Below are positions 26,359 to 34,357 of a stretch of DNA of 64,000 nt, piece by piece. A model generated the notes under the pieces. The model was not told where the DNA came from, ran no database searches, and worked only from the letters and a program-made list of their open reading frames with translations. Position 1 is the first letter of the stretch. The number at the start of each line of letters is the position of its first letter. A program made the translations under genes and the position numbers. The stretch comes from Candidatus Gastranaerophilales bacterium (lineage in GTDB: Bacteria; Cyanobacteriota; Vampirovibrionia; Gastranaerophilales; Gastranaerophilaceae), in contig CALUWF010000001.1 in NCBI GenBank assembly GCA_944324405.1, forward strand, positions 124,001 through 188,000, in the 5' to 3' direction.

Positions 26359-27711
26359 TTATTGCTGCATATAATGTTTTAATTCCCAATCCGTAACTCT
26401 TATTCTGTAATCATCCCATTCTTTTTCTTTTGAGGATAAAAATTCATTAAATATGTGCTCACCCAGAGCTTTTTTAACAAGTTCGGATTTTTTCATCATA
26501 TAAAGAGCTTCGTTCAAACTTCCCGGAAGCGCCAATATGCCTTTTTCTTTCTTCTGCGCTTCGCTCATCTCGTAAATATTTTCCTCTCTTTGTTTGGGAG
26601 GTTCAATTTTATTTTTAATGCCTTCCAGCGCTGCGGTTATAAGGACTGCAAAGGCAAGATAAGGATTGCAGGAAGGATCCGGCGAGCGCAGCTCTATTCT
26701 TGTTGCATTTCCGCGCTTAGCGGGCACCCTTATAAGTGCGGAGCGGTTTGCCAAAGACCAAGCAAGATAAACAGGCGCTTCATACCCCGGTACAAGCCTT
26801 TTATAACTGTTGACAAGCGGGTTGCAAATCGCGGTAAATTCCTGCACATGTTTTAAATAAGAACCTATTGTATACATTGCCTCGCTTGAAAGTTGATAAG
26901 GCGCATTTTCATCGTAAAAAGCGTTTTTACCGTCTTTAAACAACGATACGTTGCAGTGCATGCCCGAACCGTTAATTCCAAAAATCGGCTTTGGCATAAA
27001 AGTCGCATGCAAATTGTATTTATCTGCCACGGCCTTAACGACGTATTTAAACGTAACGACGTTATCAGCCGTTGTAATGGCATCTGCGTATTTAAAATCT
27101 ATTTCATGCTGTCCGCGCGCAACTTCGTGGTGGCTTGCTTCAATTTCAAAACCCATTTTTTGAAGCACGTCAACCATTTCGCCTCTTATATCTTCGCCTT
27201 TATCAATAGGCGCAACGTCATAATAATAGCCATTGTCGTGCGTTTCCATAGTCGGCATACCGTTTTCATCTTTTTTAAAGAGGAAAAACTCGGCCTCCGG
27301 GCCGGCATTTAAAATATAGCCCATATCCGCCGCTTCTTTAGTCACCCTTTTAAGGTTACATCTGGGGCAGCCTTCAAAAGGAGTGCCGTCGGCATTGTGA
27401 ATATCGCAGATAATCCTTGCAACGTTTCTTCCGCCCGCTTCTTTCCAGGGCAAAATCGCAAAAGTTGCAAAATCCGGATAAAAATACATATCCGAAGTTT
27501 CAATACTTCTAAAACCTTTTATTGACGAGCCGTCCAGCATGCACTCGTTATTTAAAACTTTATCCGTCTGAGAAGAAGGAACGCAGAGATTTTTTACATT
27601 ACCGTTTATATCAACAAATTGCAGTCTGATAAAATGGATGTCGTTTTCACGGATGATTGTTTTAATCTCATCTTTTGTTAACGTTTTTCCATGCTCCGGG
27701 ATGTATTGCAT
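26359..27711 (-). CDS. glnA: Glutamine synthetase type I
   Basis: The 450-residue enzyme makes glutamine from glutamate, ammonia and ATP. Signatures seen are the substrate motif NAGPEAEFFLFKKDENG, the ATP-site KPIFGINGSGMHCNVSLF and the C-terminal RIELRSPDPSCNPYLAFAVL. It has the short GSI-alpha length and no NLYDLP adenylylation tyrosine motif, so regulation by feedback or protein partners is expected rather than adenylylation. I chose the ATG at 27711, which has GGAG 8 bases upstream; a longer frame to 27762 has no such site. A near-consensus sigma-70 promoter lies just upstream. Confidence 0.95.
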   Translation of the reverse strand: MQYIPEHGKTLTKDEIKTIIRENDIHFIRLQFVDINGNVKNLCVPSSQTDKVLNNECMLDGSSIKGFRSIETSDMYFYPDFATFAILPWKEAGGRNVARIICDIHNADGTPFEGCPRCNLKRVTKEAADMGYILNAGPEAEFFLFKKDENGMPTMETHDNGYYYDVAPIDKGEDIRGEMVDVLQKMGFEIEASHHEVARGQHEIDFKYADAITTADNVVTFKYVVKAVADKYNLHATFMPKPIFGINGSGMHCNVSLFKDGKNAFYDENAPYQLSSEAMYTIGSYLKHVQEFTAICNPLVNSYKRLVPGYEAPVYLAWSLANRSALIRVPAKRGNATRIELRSPDPSCNPYLAFAVLITAALEGIKNKIEPPKQREENIYEMSEAQKKEKGILALPGSLNEALYMMKKSELVKKALGEHIFNEFLSSKEKEWDDYRIRVTDWELKHYMQQ

Positions 27712-27753
27712 ACCTTCACTCCTTTTTATATGTAAATAACAAATAATGAGCTT

Positions 27754-27782
27754 ATTATGCAATGTTTTTTTTAAATAGTCAA
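27754..27782 (-). promoter_or_regulatory. Sigma-70 promoter of glnA
   Basis: On the minus strand, TTGACT and CATAAT are separated by exactly 17 bases, ending 42 bases before the glnA start. No cyanobacterial NtcA box (GTA-N8-TAC) is seen next to it. Confidence 0.8.
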
Positions 27783-27807
27783 AGAATTTTATAAAATCTT
27801 TATAAGC

Positions 27808-28746
27808 TTACAGGCTTTCATATCTCTTAAGAAAGTCCCCGTAGGCAATTTTAAGACCTTCTTCAAGCACTGTTGTGCTTTTCCAGCCAAGAGCGTTTAT
27901 TCTTGACACATCCATAAGCTTTCTTGGGGTACCGTCGGGTTTTGTTTTATCCCAGACGATTTCTCCTTCAAAGCCCACAACCTTTTTAATAAGTTCGGCG
28001 ATTTCTTTTATTGTGTGTTCAACCCCTGAGCCTATATTTATAAATTCACCTATGTCTTTTGCGTCTTTGTTTTCCATCAAATAGACACAGCCGCGCGCAA
28101 GGTCATCCGAGAATAAAAATTCCCTTAAAGGAGTGCCGCTGCCCCAGGCACAGACTGTTTTATCGCCCCTGAGCTTTGCTTCATGAAATCTTCTTATAAG
28201 CATAGGTACAACATGGGCATTTTCGCTATGGTAATTATCCCCGATACCATATAAATTACACGGCATAACGGAAATATAGTTTGTTCCGTACTGCCTGTTA
28301 TACGCATTTGCAAGCTTTATCCCGCAAATTTTTGCAAGCGCATAAGGCTCATTTGTAGGTTCAAGTTTTGAGGAGAGCAGATACTCTTCTTTTATGGGCT
28401 GAGGTGCATTTTTTGGATAAATGCAGGAAGAGCCCAGAAACATAAATTTTTTAACACCGTATTTAAAAGAACTCTCAAAAATATTATTTTGGATTTTCAA
28501 ATTTTTAAGCATAAAATCAACGGGGTATGTATTATTTGCATAAATCCCGCCGACTTTTGCAGCAGCCAAAAATACCCAGTCAGGCCTTTCTTTATTAAAA
28601 AAATCATCAACCGCTGCCGTGTTTTCAAGGTCAAGCTCACTGTGAGTTTTAAGGGCGAAATTTTTATAACCCTTTCTTTGGAGTTCCCTTAAAATCGCTC
28701 CGCCTACCAGACCTCTGTGCCCTGCTACAAAAATTTTCTTATCCAT
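27808..28746 (-). CDS. fcl: GDP-L-fucose synthase
   Basis: The 312-residue short-chain dehydrogenase family enzyme converts GDP-4-keto-6-deoxy-mannose to GDP-L-fucose with NADPH. It shows the nucleotide-binding GHRGLVGGAILRELQ, the family motif AAAKVGGIYANNTYPVDFM, and the catalytic Ser and YxxxK in LGSSCIYP and YALAKICGIKLA. I start it at the ATG 28746, where the GxxGxxG fold begins; the frame could extend 51 codons further but that part is unlike the family. No ribosome binding site is visible, and TATTAT lies 8 bases before the ATG. The usual partner gmd is not in the window. Confidence 0.92.
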   Translation of the reverse strand: MDKKIFVAGHRGLVGGAILRELQRKGYKNFALKTHSELDLENTAAVDDFFNKERPDWVFLAAAKVGGIYANNTYPVDFMLKNLKIQNNIFESSFKYGVKKFMFLGSSCIYPKNAPQPIKEEYLLSSKLEPTNEPYALAKICGIKLANAYNRQYGTNYISVMPCNLYGIGDNYHSENAHVVPMLIRRFHEAKLRGDKTVCAWGSGTPLREFLFSDDLARGCVYLMENKDAKDIGEFINIGSGVEHTIKEIAELIKKVVGFEGEIVWDKTKPDGTPRKLMDVSRINALGWKSTTVLEEGLKIAYGDFLKRYESL

Positions 28747-28908
28747 AATGATAAATAATACAATAAACTTTTTTGGAAATTTTATTATGTTGCAAAATAT
28801 TAAGAAAATATTCTCTCCGGCATTAAGCATGCAAGTCGCCGAAATTAAATTTGTGTAAAGTTTAATTGAATTTATGTTAATTTTGAGTGATAATTTCATC
28901 AGGAAAGC

Positions 28909-28937
28909 TTTACATATAAACGCTTTTAAAATATAGT
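28909..28937 (+). promoter_or_regulatory. Sigma-70 promoter of ftsZ
   Basis: TTTACA and TATAGT are separated by 17 bases and end 35 bases before the ftsZ GTG start. Confidence 0.78.
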
Positions 28938-28972
28938 AAAATTAAAATGAAAAAATAATGGGGGCCATTTAA

Positions 28973-30166
28973 GTGGAAAAGTTTAAATTAGACAATTACG
29001 ACAGACAAGCATCTGACTACAGCAGATATGCTTCGCAGGCTAATATAAAAGTTATAGGCGTTGGCGGCGGTGGCGGTAACGCGGTAAACCGAATGATTAA
29101 AGCGGGGTTATCGGGCGTTGAGTTTTGGGCAATGAACACAGACGCTCAGGTTCTTGAGATGTCATCAGCCTCCAAAAAAATACAGCTCGGCGCAAAACTG
29201 ACAGCAGGTCTCGGCGCAGGCGGAAATCCTTCAATCGGTGAAAAAGCTGCCGAAGAATCAAGAGAAGATTTACTTGTTGCGCTTGACGGCTCGGATATGG
29301 TCTTTGTAACGGCAGGTATGGGCGGCGGAACAGGAACAGGTGCAGCGCCCGTTGTTGCAAAAATAGCTAAAGAACTCGGCGCGCTTACAATCGGCGTTGT
29401 TACAAAACCCTTCCAATTTGAAGGCAAACGCCGCATGACACAAGCGCTTCAAGGTTTAGAAAAATTAAAAGAAAATGTTGACGCATTAATTGTCATACCC
29501 AACGACAAATTAATTGAGGTAGTTGAAAGAAGAACAACAATGCGCGATGCGTTCAGTGTTGTTGATGAAGTTCTGCTCTGCGGTGTTCAGGGTATCTCGG
29601 ATATCATCACCGTACCGGGCTTAATTAACGTTGACTTTGCCGACGTTAAAACAATTATGCAGTCCTCAGGCTCCGCACTTATGGGTATCGGTAAATCCTC
29701 GGGCGAAGGCAGAGCAATGGAAGCCGCTAAACTTGCGATTAACTCCAAACTTCTTGAAACTTCAATCAACGGTGCAACAGGCATCATTATGAACGTAACC
29801 GGCGGCCCTGATATGACCCTTCATGAAGTTAACGAAGCGGCAAGCGTTATCCACGACGCTGTTTCAGACGATGCAGAGGTTATTTTCGGTTCTGTTATTG
29901 ACGATAGAATTCAAGGCGAAATTATGATTACAATTATCGCAACAGGATTTGAACTTAAAAACGGCGATACCGTAAACACTAAAGACGACCTTAAGCTCTC
30001 TGCCGCAAGCTTCTTTGGCGGCACAAGCACAAGCGCGCTGAATTTCGGCAATCTCGGCTCGACTTCTTCAAACTCTCAAAACTCGCAAGAAAACCAAAGC
30101 CACGAAGCCGCAGCAAGCAGCCTGCTTGATATACCGGAGTTTTTAAATCCCAAAAACAGATTGTAA
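28973..30166 (+). CDS. ftsZ: Cell division protein FtsZ
   Basis: The 397-residue tubulin-like GTPase builds the division ring. GTP-binding motifs are [19 protein letters not shown] near the N-terminus and the tubulin signature [13 protein letters not shown] near 120. The synergy loop [11 protein letters not shown] is present. A serine/asparagine-rich linker (about 345-385) leads to the C-terminal peptide [14 protein letters not shown] that binds FtsA- or SepF-type partners. The start is a GTG with GGGGG 8 bases before it. It stands alone, away from any mur/fts cluster. Confidence 0.97.
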   Translation: MEKFKLDNYDRQASDYSRYASQANIKVIGVGGGGGNAVNRMIKAGLSGVEFWAMNTDAQVLEMSSASKKIQLGAKLTAGLGAGGNPSIGEKAAEESREDLLVALDGSDMVFVTAGMGGGTGTGAAPVVAKIAKELGALTIGVVTKPFQFEGKRRMTQALQGLEKLKENVDALIVIPNDKLIEVVERRTTMRDAFSVVDEVLLCGVQGISDIITVPGLINVDFADVKTIMQSSGSALMGIGKSSGEGRAMEAAKLAINSKLLETSINGATGIIMNVTGGPDMTLHEVNEAASVIHDAVSDDAEVIFGSVIDDRIQGEIMITIIATGFELKNGDTVNTKDDLKLSAASFFGGTSTSALNFGNLGSTSSNSQNSQENQSHEAAASSLLDIPEFLNPKNRL

Positions 30167-30190
30167 TCTAAATCCCGAAAACAGATTTCT

Positions 30191-30226
30191 TAAAGCCTCC
30201 TACTTCTTAAGGAGGCTTTAATTTTT
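30191..30226 (+). terminator. Terminator of ftsZ
   Basis: TAAAGCCTCC (30191-30200) pairs perfectly with GGAGGCTTTA (30211-30220) around a 10-base loop and is followed by ATTTTT. Confidence 0.88.
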
Positions 30227-30247
30227 GAAAAATGATAAAATTTTTTT

Positions 30248-31132
30248 ATGGAAGAAGAATTGGTTAGCAGCTATTTAAATTACCTTAAATACGAACGCGC
30301 ACTTTCTAAAAATACTCTTGATGCCTACGGGCGCGATATTTTCTCTTTTCTTGAACATATGCGCACAGTATTCAAAATTGAAGATATAAGTCTTATCAGA
30401 CGCACGCACATAAGTTCTTATAACAGATTTCTTGCACAAGGAGGCATATGTCCCACGAGCATTGTAAGAAAAATCGCCTCCATAAAAGGTTTTTTCAGAT
30501 ATTTATGCCTAAATGAAAAATTAAAGAAAAATCCTTCGCTGGCGCTTTCTTCACCAAAAATTACAAAAAAATTACCAAAGGTTATAAGCATTAGCGAAGT
30601 CGAAAAACTTCTGGCAAGCCATCTTAATATTATGCAAAAAGCACTTTTTGAGCTTTTTTACGCAACCGGGCTCAGAGTATCCGAACTTGTAAATCTTGAA
30701 TTTAAAAACACGGATTTGAAAACAAATATCATAAGAACCATGGGTAAAGGCTCAAAGGAGCGCATAATTCCTATCGGCACAAAGGCAAAAGCGGCGCTTA
30801 AAACTTATTTTAAAGAAAGAGAAATAACGATTTTAACAACGGATGAAGGCAGAAAAAACGAAAAATACGTATTTCTAAAACCTGACGGAAAAAGAATTAC
30901 AAGGCAATATGTGTACACTTTTATCCACAATTTGGGTAAAAAAATCCAAAAGGACATCTCGCCGCACACCATCCGCCACTCTTTTGCAACCCATCTGCTT
31001 GAAAACGGCGCGGATTTAAGGGTAGTGCAAGAGCTTCTCGGACACTCGAGCATCGTAACAACACAGCTTTACACCCATATAAGCAAAAAACGCCTGAGGG
31101 AAGTTTATTTTTCAATAAATTCCGGATCCTGA
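30248..31132 (+). CDS. xerD: Tyrosine recombinase of the XerC/XerD type
   Basis: The 294-residue protein has the N-terminal core-binding SAM-like domain (YLKYERALSKNTLDAYGRDI) and the catalytic domain with Arg143 (ATGLRVSEL), Lys167 (GKGSKER), His240 and Arg243 (HTIRHSFATHLL), His266 (LGHSS) and nucleophile Tyr275 (TTQLYTH). Length and motifs fit the chromosome-dimer resolvases rather than phage integrases; XerC against XerD cannot be settled by eye. No dif-like site was recognised nearby. Its 3' end overlaps the convergent gene by 28 bases. Confidence 0.88.
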   Translation: MEEELVSSYLNYLKYERALSKNTLDAYGRDIFSFLEHMRTVFKIEDISLIRRTHISSYNRFLAQGGICPTSIVRKIASIKGFFRYLCLNEKLKKNPSLALSSPKITKKLPKVISISEVEKLLASHLNIMQKALFELFYATGLRVSELVNLEFKNTDLKTNIIRTMGKGSKERIIPIGTKAKAALKTYFKEREITILTTDEGRKNEKYVFLKPDGKRITRQYVYTFIHNLGKKIQKDISPHTIRHSFATHLLENGADLRVVQELLGHSSIVTTQLYTHISKKRLREVYFSINSGS

Positions 31133-32658
31133 TTTATCTCCGGTATATCTTCAAAAGGAACATGTAAAACAGGCGCTGAGCCCTCATCATCAAATAAATC
31201 AAGGCTTTGCAGCTTGCCGTCCTCAAAATTATACCTTCTCATAGGCAAATCGTATGAGGGCATAACAATGATTTTGTCGATTTCGCCGTCATTGGTATAA
31301 TAATATTTCTTAAGCCATTTTTTACCATTTTCATCAGGCAGCAAGGCTGCTTCTACATTTGAAGTTTCCGCATCGATTTGAAAAGCTTTTTTTCTATCGC
31401 CTTCATTTGTACGCGCAAGGTAATACAGGGGTTTTTGATTTTCATCATATATCAGCATATGCGAACTTTTTGTGCTTCCTTTGGGGAAGATAAAAAGATT
31501 TGACATATATGGCTCTTGGGTTTGTTGAGAAAATGCAAATCTGCCCTTTGCAACAAGTTTATTATTTGAATATTTTGAAACTTGCAGTGGTCTGCCATAA
31601 GCGTTATAGAGAATTTTTGAGTCGATATTTCCTTGCGCATCGTATTTTACAAGAGAAACAGTGCCGTTGCTTTTTCTCTCGATATCATATTTTATTGTAT
31701 TGGTTCCTTCCCAAAATTCGCTGTGCGTATCTTTATCCAAAGAATTGTAAAGCTCGACACCTTCATTATAAATATCATAAAGCTTTTCTACCGAATTATA
31801 GGAATGCTCAATTGCACCCAGAATTGATGTATTATAATTTAGATACGCTTCACTTGCTTCTTCAAGTACATAGGGGATTTCAACCTCTTTTAAATAGGGT
31901 TCTTTATTTAAAACTTCTTTTTTAAGCTTCATTGCCTCGACGTCGTCGCTGTTTTTTAATTCACGAAAAGACCTTGCAATAAGCCCTATGCCAAAAGCTG
32001 CAAGTGCAAAATTAATCTCGCCGTTTTTTAGAATTTTATCCTTAAAACTTTCTTTTGTTTCTTCAAGTGTAGCGTCGGAAAGTTTTTTTGCAGCTTCCTG
32101 TGCCTCTTTAGCCGCATCTTTTACTGCCGGGTTTTCTTGTACAATTGTTTGAGCGGCCTGCGGCGTTGCTTGCGAAGCTGCGCTGAATGTTTTTTGAGCC
32201 GTTATTGCTGCATCATCCGCAACATCTTGTGCGGCATCAATTATACCATCTTGTACTTTTGCCATTGTTGATTGTGCGTTTGTGGCTGCTTCTTGCGCTT
32301 CATTTCCCATTTTTGTCAACTGTACCGGTATTTCTTTAACTTTGTGCTTTTTAACCGCGTAAACAATTCCCGCAACCGCTGCAAGTGCAGCACCTGCCGC
32401 AGCTACAGTTTTTGTGCTTATTTTTTTTGCGGATGAGTTAACATCACTCTGTTGTGTTGTCTGATTTTGCGCATTTTGTGAAACGGAATTATTTTGAACA
32501 TTGGAAACAGCAGGCGTTGGCGCAGCACTCTGCGGCATAGGCGGCTGTACATTTGCCGTATTGTCAGTCATTTGTACATTTGCCTGACTCTGCGCAATTG
32601 CAGGGGAAACATTAAACATATGAAAAGGATTTGAGCCAATTGGCGATATTTGATTCAT
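31105..32658 (-). CDS. Unknown membrane-anchored protein with beta-repeat domain
   Basis: No named family is recognised. The 517-residue protein begins MNQISPIGSNPFHMFNVSPA, followed by a low-complexity Q/N/A/S-rich stretch to about 80, one membrane helix (TVAAAGAALAAVAGIVYAV, about 84-102), an alanine/glutamate/glutamine helix region (about 110-220) and a C-terminal domain of short strand-turn units (SKILYNAYGRPLQVSKYSNN, KYYYTNDGEIDKIIVMPSYD). The units resemble those of the protein at 25395-26321. The alanine-rich helical part is like an extended coiled coil. It is monocistronic. Confidence 0.68.
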   Translation of the reverse strand: MNQISPIGSNPFHMFNVSPAIAQSQANVQMTDNTANVQPPMPQSAAPTPAVSNVQNNSVSQNAQNQTTQQSDVNSSAKKISTKTVAAAGAALAAVAGIVYAVKKHKVKEIPVQLTKMGNEAQEAATNAQSTMAKVQDGIIDAAQDVADDAAITAQKTFSAASQATPQAAQTIVQENPAVKDAAKEAQEAAKKLSDATLEETKESFKDKILKNGEINFALAAFGIGLIARSFRELKNSDDVEAMKLKKEVLNKEPYLKEVEIPYVLEEASEAYLNYNTSILGAIEHSYNSVEKLYDIYNEGVELYNSLDKDTHSEFWEGTNTIKYDIERKSNGTVSLVKYDAQGNIDSKILYNAYGRPLQVSKYSNNKLVAKGRFAFSQQTQEPYMSNLFIFPKGSTKSSHMLIYDENQKPLYYLARTNEGDRKKAFQIDAETSNVEAALLPDENGKKWLKKYYYTNDGEIDKIIVMPSYDLPMRRYNFEDGKLQSLDLFDDEGSAPVLHVPFEDIPEINQDPEFIEK

Positions 32659-32708
32659 ATTAAATTTAACCTAACCTTGTTACTGCACTTACAAAACCAT
32701 TGAAACAA

Positions 32709-32747
32709 AAAAATTGCGGTTAGTGCAAAAAATTAACCGCAATTTTT
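32709..32747. terminator. Bidirectional hairpin terminator downstream of lysS
   Basis: AAAAATTGCGGTTA (32709-32722) pairs with TAACCGCAATTTTT (32734-32747). Read on the minus strand it follows lysS at 16 bases and the stem ends in a T-run. Confidence 0.85.
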
Positions 32748-32762
32748 AAGAAATGTAACAAA

Positions 32763-34250
32763 TTATGCCCTTGGACGCATAGTAGGAAACGCTATAACGT
32801 CACGAATGGAGGGCGAATCGGTTAAAAGCATAACCAAACGGTCAATACCGATGCCCATTCCGCCGGCAGGAGGCATACCGTGTTCAAGCGCGCAGATAAA
32901 ATCTTCATCGATATCACAGGCTTCTTCATCCCCCATTGCCTTTTCTCTTGCCTGAGCTTCAAAACGGTTTCTCTGGTCAATCGGGTCTGTAAGCTCGGAG
33001 AAAGCATTTGAAATTTCCCAGCCGTTAATACGCGTTTCAAAGCGCTCTGTCAGGCGCGGATTGTCTCTGTGGACTTTTGCAAGCGGGGAGATATCGCGCG
33101 GATAGTCAAGAATATGGGTGGGCTGAAGGAGCTTAGGCTCAACATGGACTTCAAAAATTTTATCCAAAATTTTGCCCCAGCTGTCTGTGTCTTCTACCTC
33201 AATGCCGAGTTTTTGTGCCTGTTTTGCGGCTTCATCGACAGTTAAATATTCACTAAAATCAATACCGGTAAACTCTTTTATCGCACCGAGCATAGTTTTT
33301 CTGTCCCATGGCGGGGTTAAGTCGATTTTTTTGCCCTGATACTCAATTACCATAGTACCCAGGACGTCTTTTGCAACGCTTGACACCATATTTTCAAGAA
33401 GCACCATCATATCGTTGTAATCAACATATGCCTGATAAAGCTCTATCATTGTAAACTCGGGGTTGTGGCGGGTGTCTATGCCTTCGTTCCTAAAATTTCT
33501 GTTCATTTCAAAAATCTTTTCGCTCACCCCTCCCACAAGGAGCCTTTTTAAGTGCAACTCGGGTGCAATCCTTAAATACATGTGCATATCAAGAGCGTTA
33601 TGGTACGTTTCAAAAGGTCTTGCCGAAGCGCCGCCTGCTTGAGTGTGAAGCATTGGTGTTTCGACTTCCAAAAATCCCTGACTGCACAAATATTCTCTGA
33701 TTTTTTGAATTATCAAAGAACGTTTTCTAAAGGTGTCGCGCACCTCGGGATTCATAATCATATCCACATATCGCTGACGATAGCGAATTTCAACGTCTGT
33801 CAGACCGTGAAATTTTTCCGGCAAGGGTAAAAGCGCTTTTGAAAGCAATTTTACATCGCGTGCTTTTATACTCAATTCGCCCCTGGGTGTTCTTCTGACA
33901 TCGCCTGAAAAACCAACTATATCGCCGACATCAAGTAATTTAATTATAGCCATTTTATCGGGGTCAAGATTTTCTTTGTGCGAAAATATTTGAATTTTGC
34001 CCGAAGGATCCATAAGATCAATAAACATGCCCGTATTGCGAATTGCCATAACGCGTCCCGCAACATTATAAGTGTCATTTGTTTCTTCGCCTGCCGCAAG
34101 GTCTTTGTATTTTTTCTGCAACTCCGCAGCGCTTATGTTTTTATCGTAAGAATAAGGATAGGGGTTAATCCCTTTGTCCGTAAGGTCATTAAGCTTTTGT
34201 ATTCTGTTCTCTCGAATGCTTGAAATGGTACTGTTATTAGTGGTTTCCAT
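32763..34250 (-). CDS. lysS: Lysyl-tRNA synthetase, class II
   Basis: The 495-residue enzyme has the OB-fold anticodon-binding domain (NVAGRVMAIRNTGMFIDLMD) and the class II catalytic core: motif 1 around RSLIIQKIREYLCSQGFLEV, motif 2 FEMNRNFRNEGIDTRHNPEF and motif 3 GMGIGIDRLVMLLTDSPSIR. It charges tRNA-Lys in the cytosol. Length and order are as expected. It is preceded by the glgP-like gene's terminator and so has its own promoter. Confidence 0.97.
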   Translation of the reverse strand: METTNNSTISSIRENRIQKLNDLTDKGINPYPYSYDKNISAAELQKKYKDLAAGEETNDTYNVAGRVMAIRNTGMFIDLMDPSGKIQIFSHKENLDPDKMAIIKLLDVGDIVGFSGDVRRTPRGELSIKARDVKLLSKALLPLPEKFHGLTDVEIRYRQRYVDMIMNPEVRDTFRKRSLIIQKIREYLCSQGFLEVETPMLHTQAGGASARPFETYHNALDMHMYLRIAPELHLKRLLVGGVSEKIFEMNRNFRNEGIDTRHNPEFTMIELYQAYVDYNDMMVLLENMVSSVAKDVLGTMVIEYQGKKIDLTPPWDRKTMLGAIKEFTGIDFSEYLTVDEAAKQAQKLGIEVEDTDSWGKILDKIFEVHVEPKLLQPTHILDYPRDISPLAKVHRDNPRLTERFETRINGWEISNAFSELTDPIDQRNRFEAQAREKAMGDEEACDIDEDFICALEHGMPPAGGMGIGIDRLVMLLTDSPSIRDVIAFPTMRPRA

Positions 34251-34293
34251 TTTAATCTCCCGTAACTATATCTTTATATAAAAATTTTACCAC

Positions 34294-34331
34294 AAAAAAG
34301 ATAACAGACAGTGTAAAAAACACTGTCTGTT
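34294..34331 (-). terminator. Terminator of the phosphorylase-like gene
   Basis: AACAGACAGTG (34303-34313) pairs with CACTGTCTGTT (34321-34331); on the minus strand it is followed by ATCTTTTTTG. Confidence 0.85.
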
Positions 34332-34357
34332 GTTTCACGTAAACAAATAGTTCCCTA

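Noticed and set aside
26893-27312. Open frame of 139 codons on the plus strand opposite glnA
   Set aside because: It is an antisense shadow of a highly conserved gene, with atypical composition (rich in Phe, Cys, His, Arg) and no ribosome binding site.
27712-27807. Glutamine riboswitch or NtcA site before glnA, as in Cyanobacteria
   Set aside because: The leader is only about 35 bases after the promoter and shows no riboswitch-like helices; no GTA-N8-TAC is present.
31500-31925. Open frame of 141 codons antisense to the unknown protein at 31105
   Set aside because: Rich in Tyr, His, Cys and Leu as expected for a reverse-frame shadow. The opposite strand has coherent repeats and codon use.
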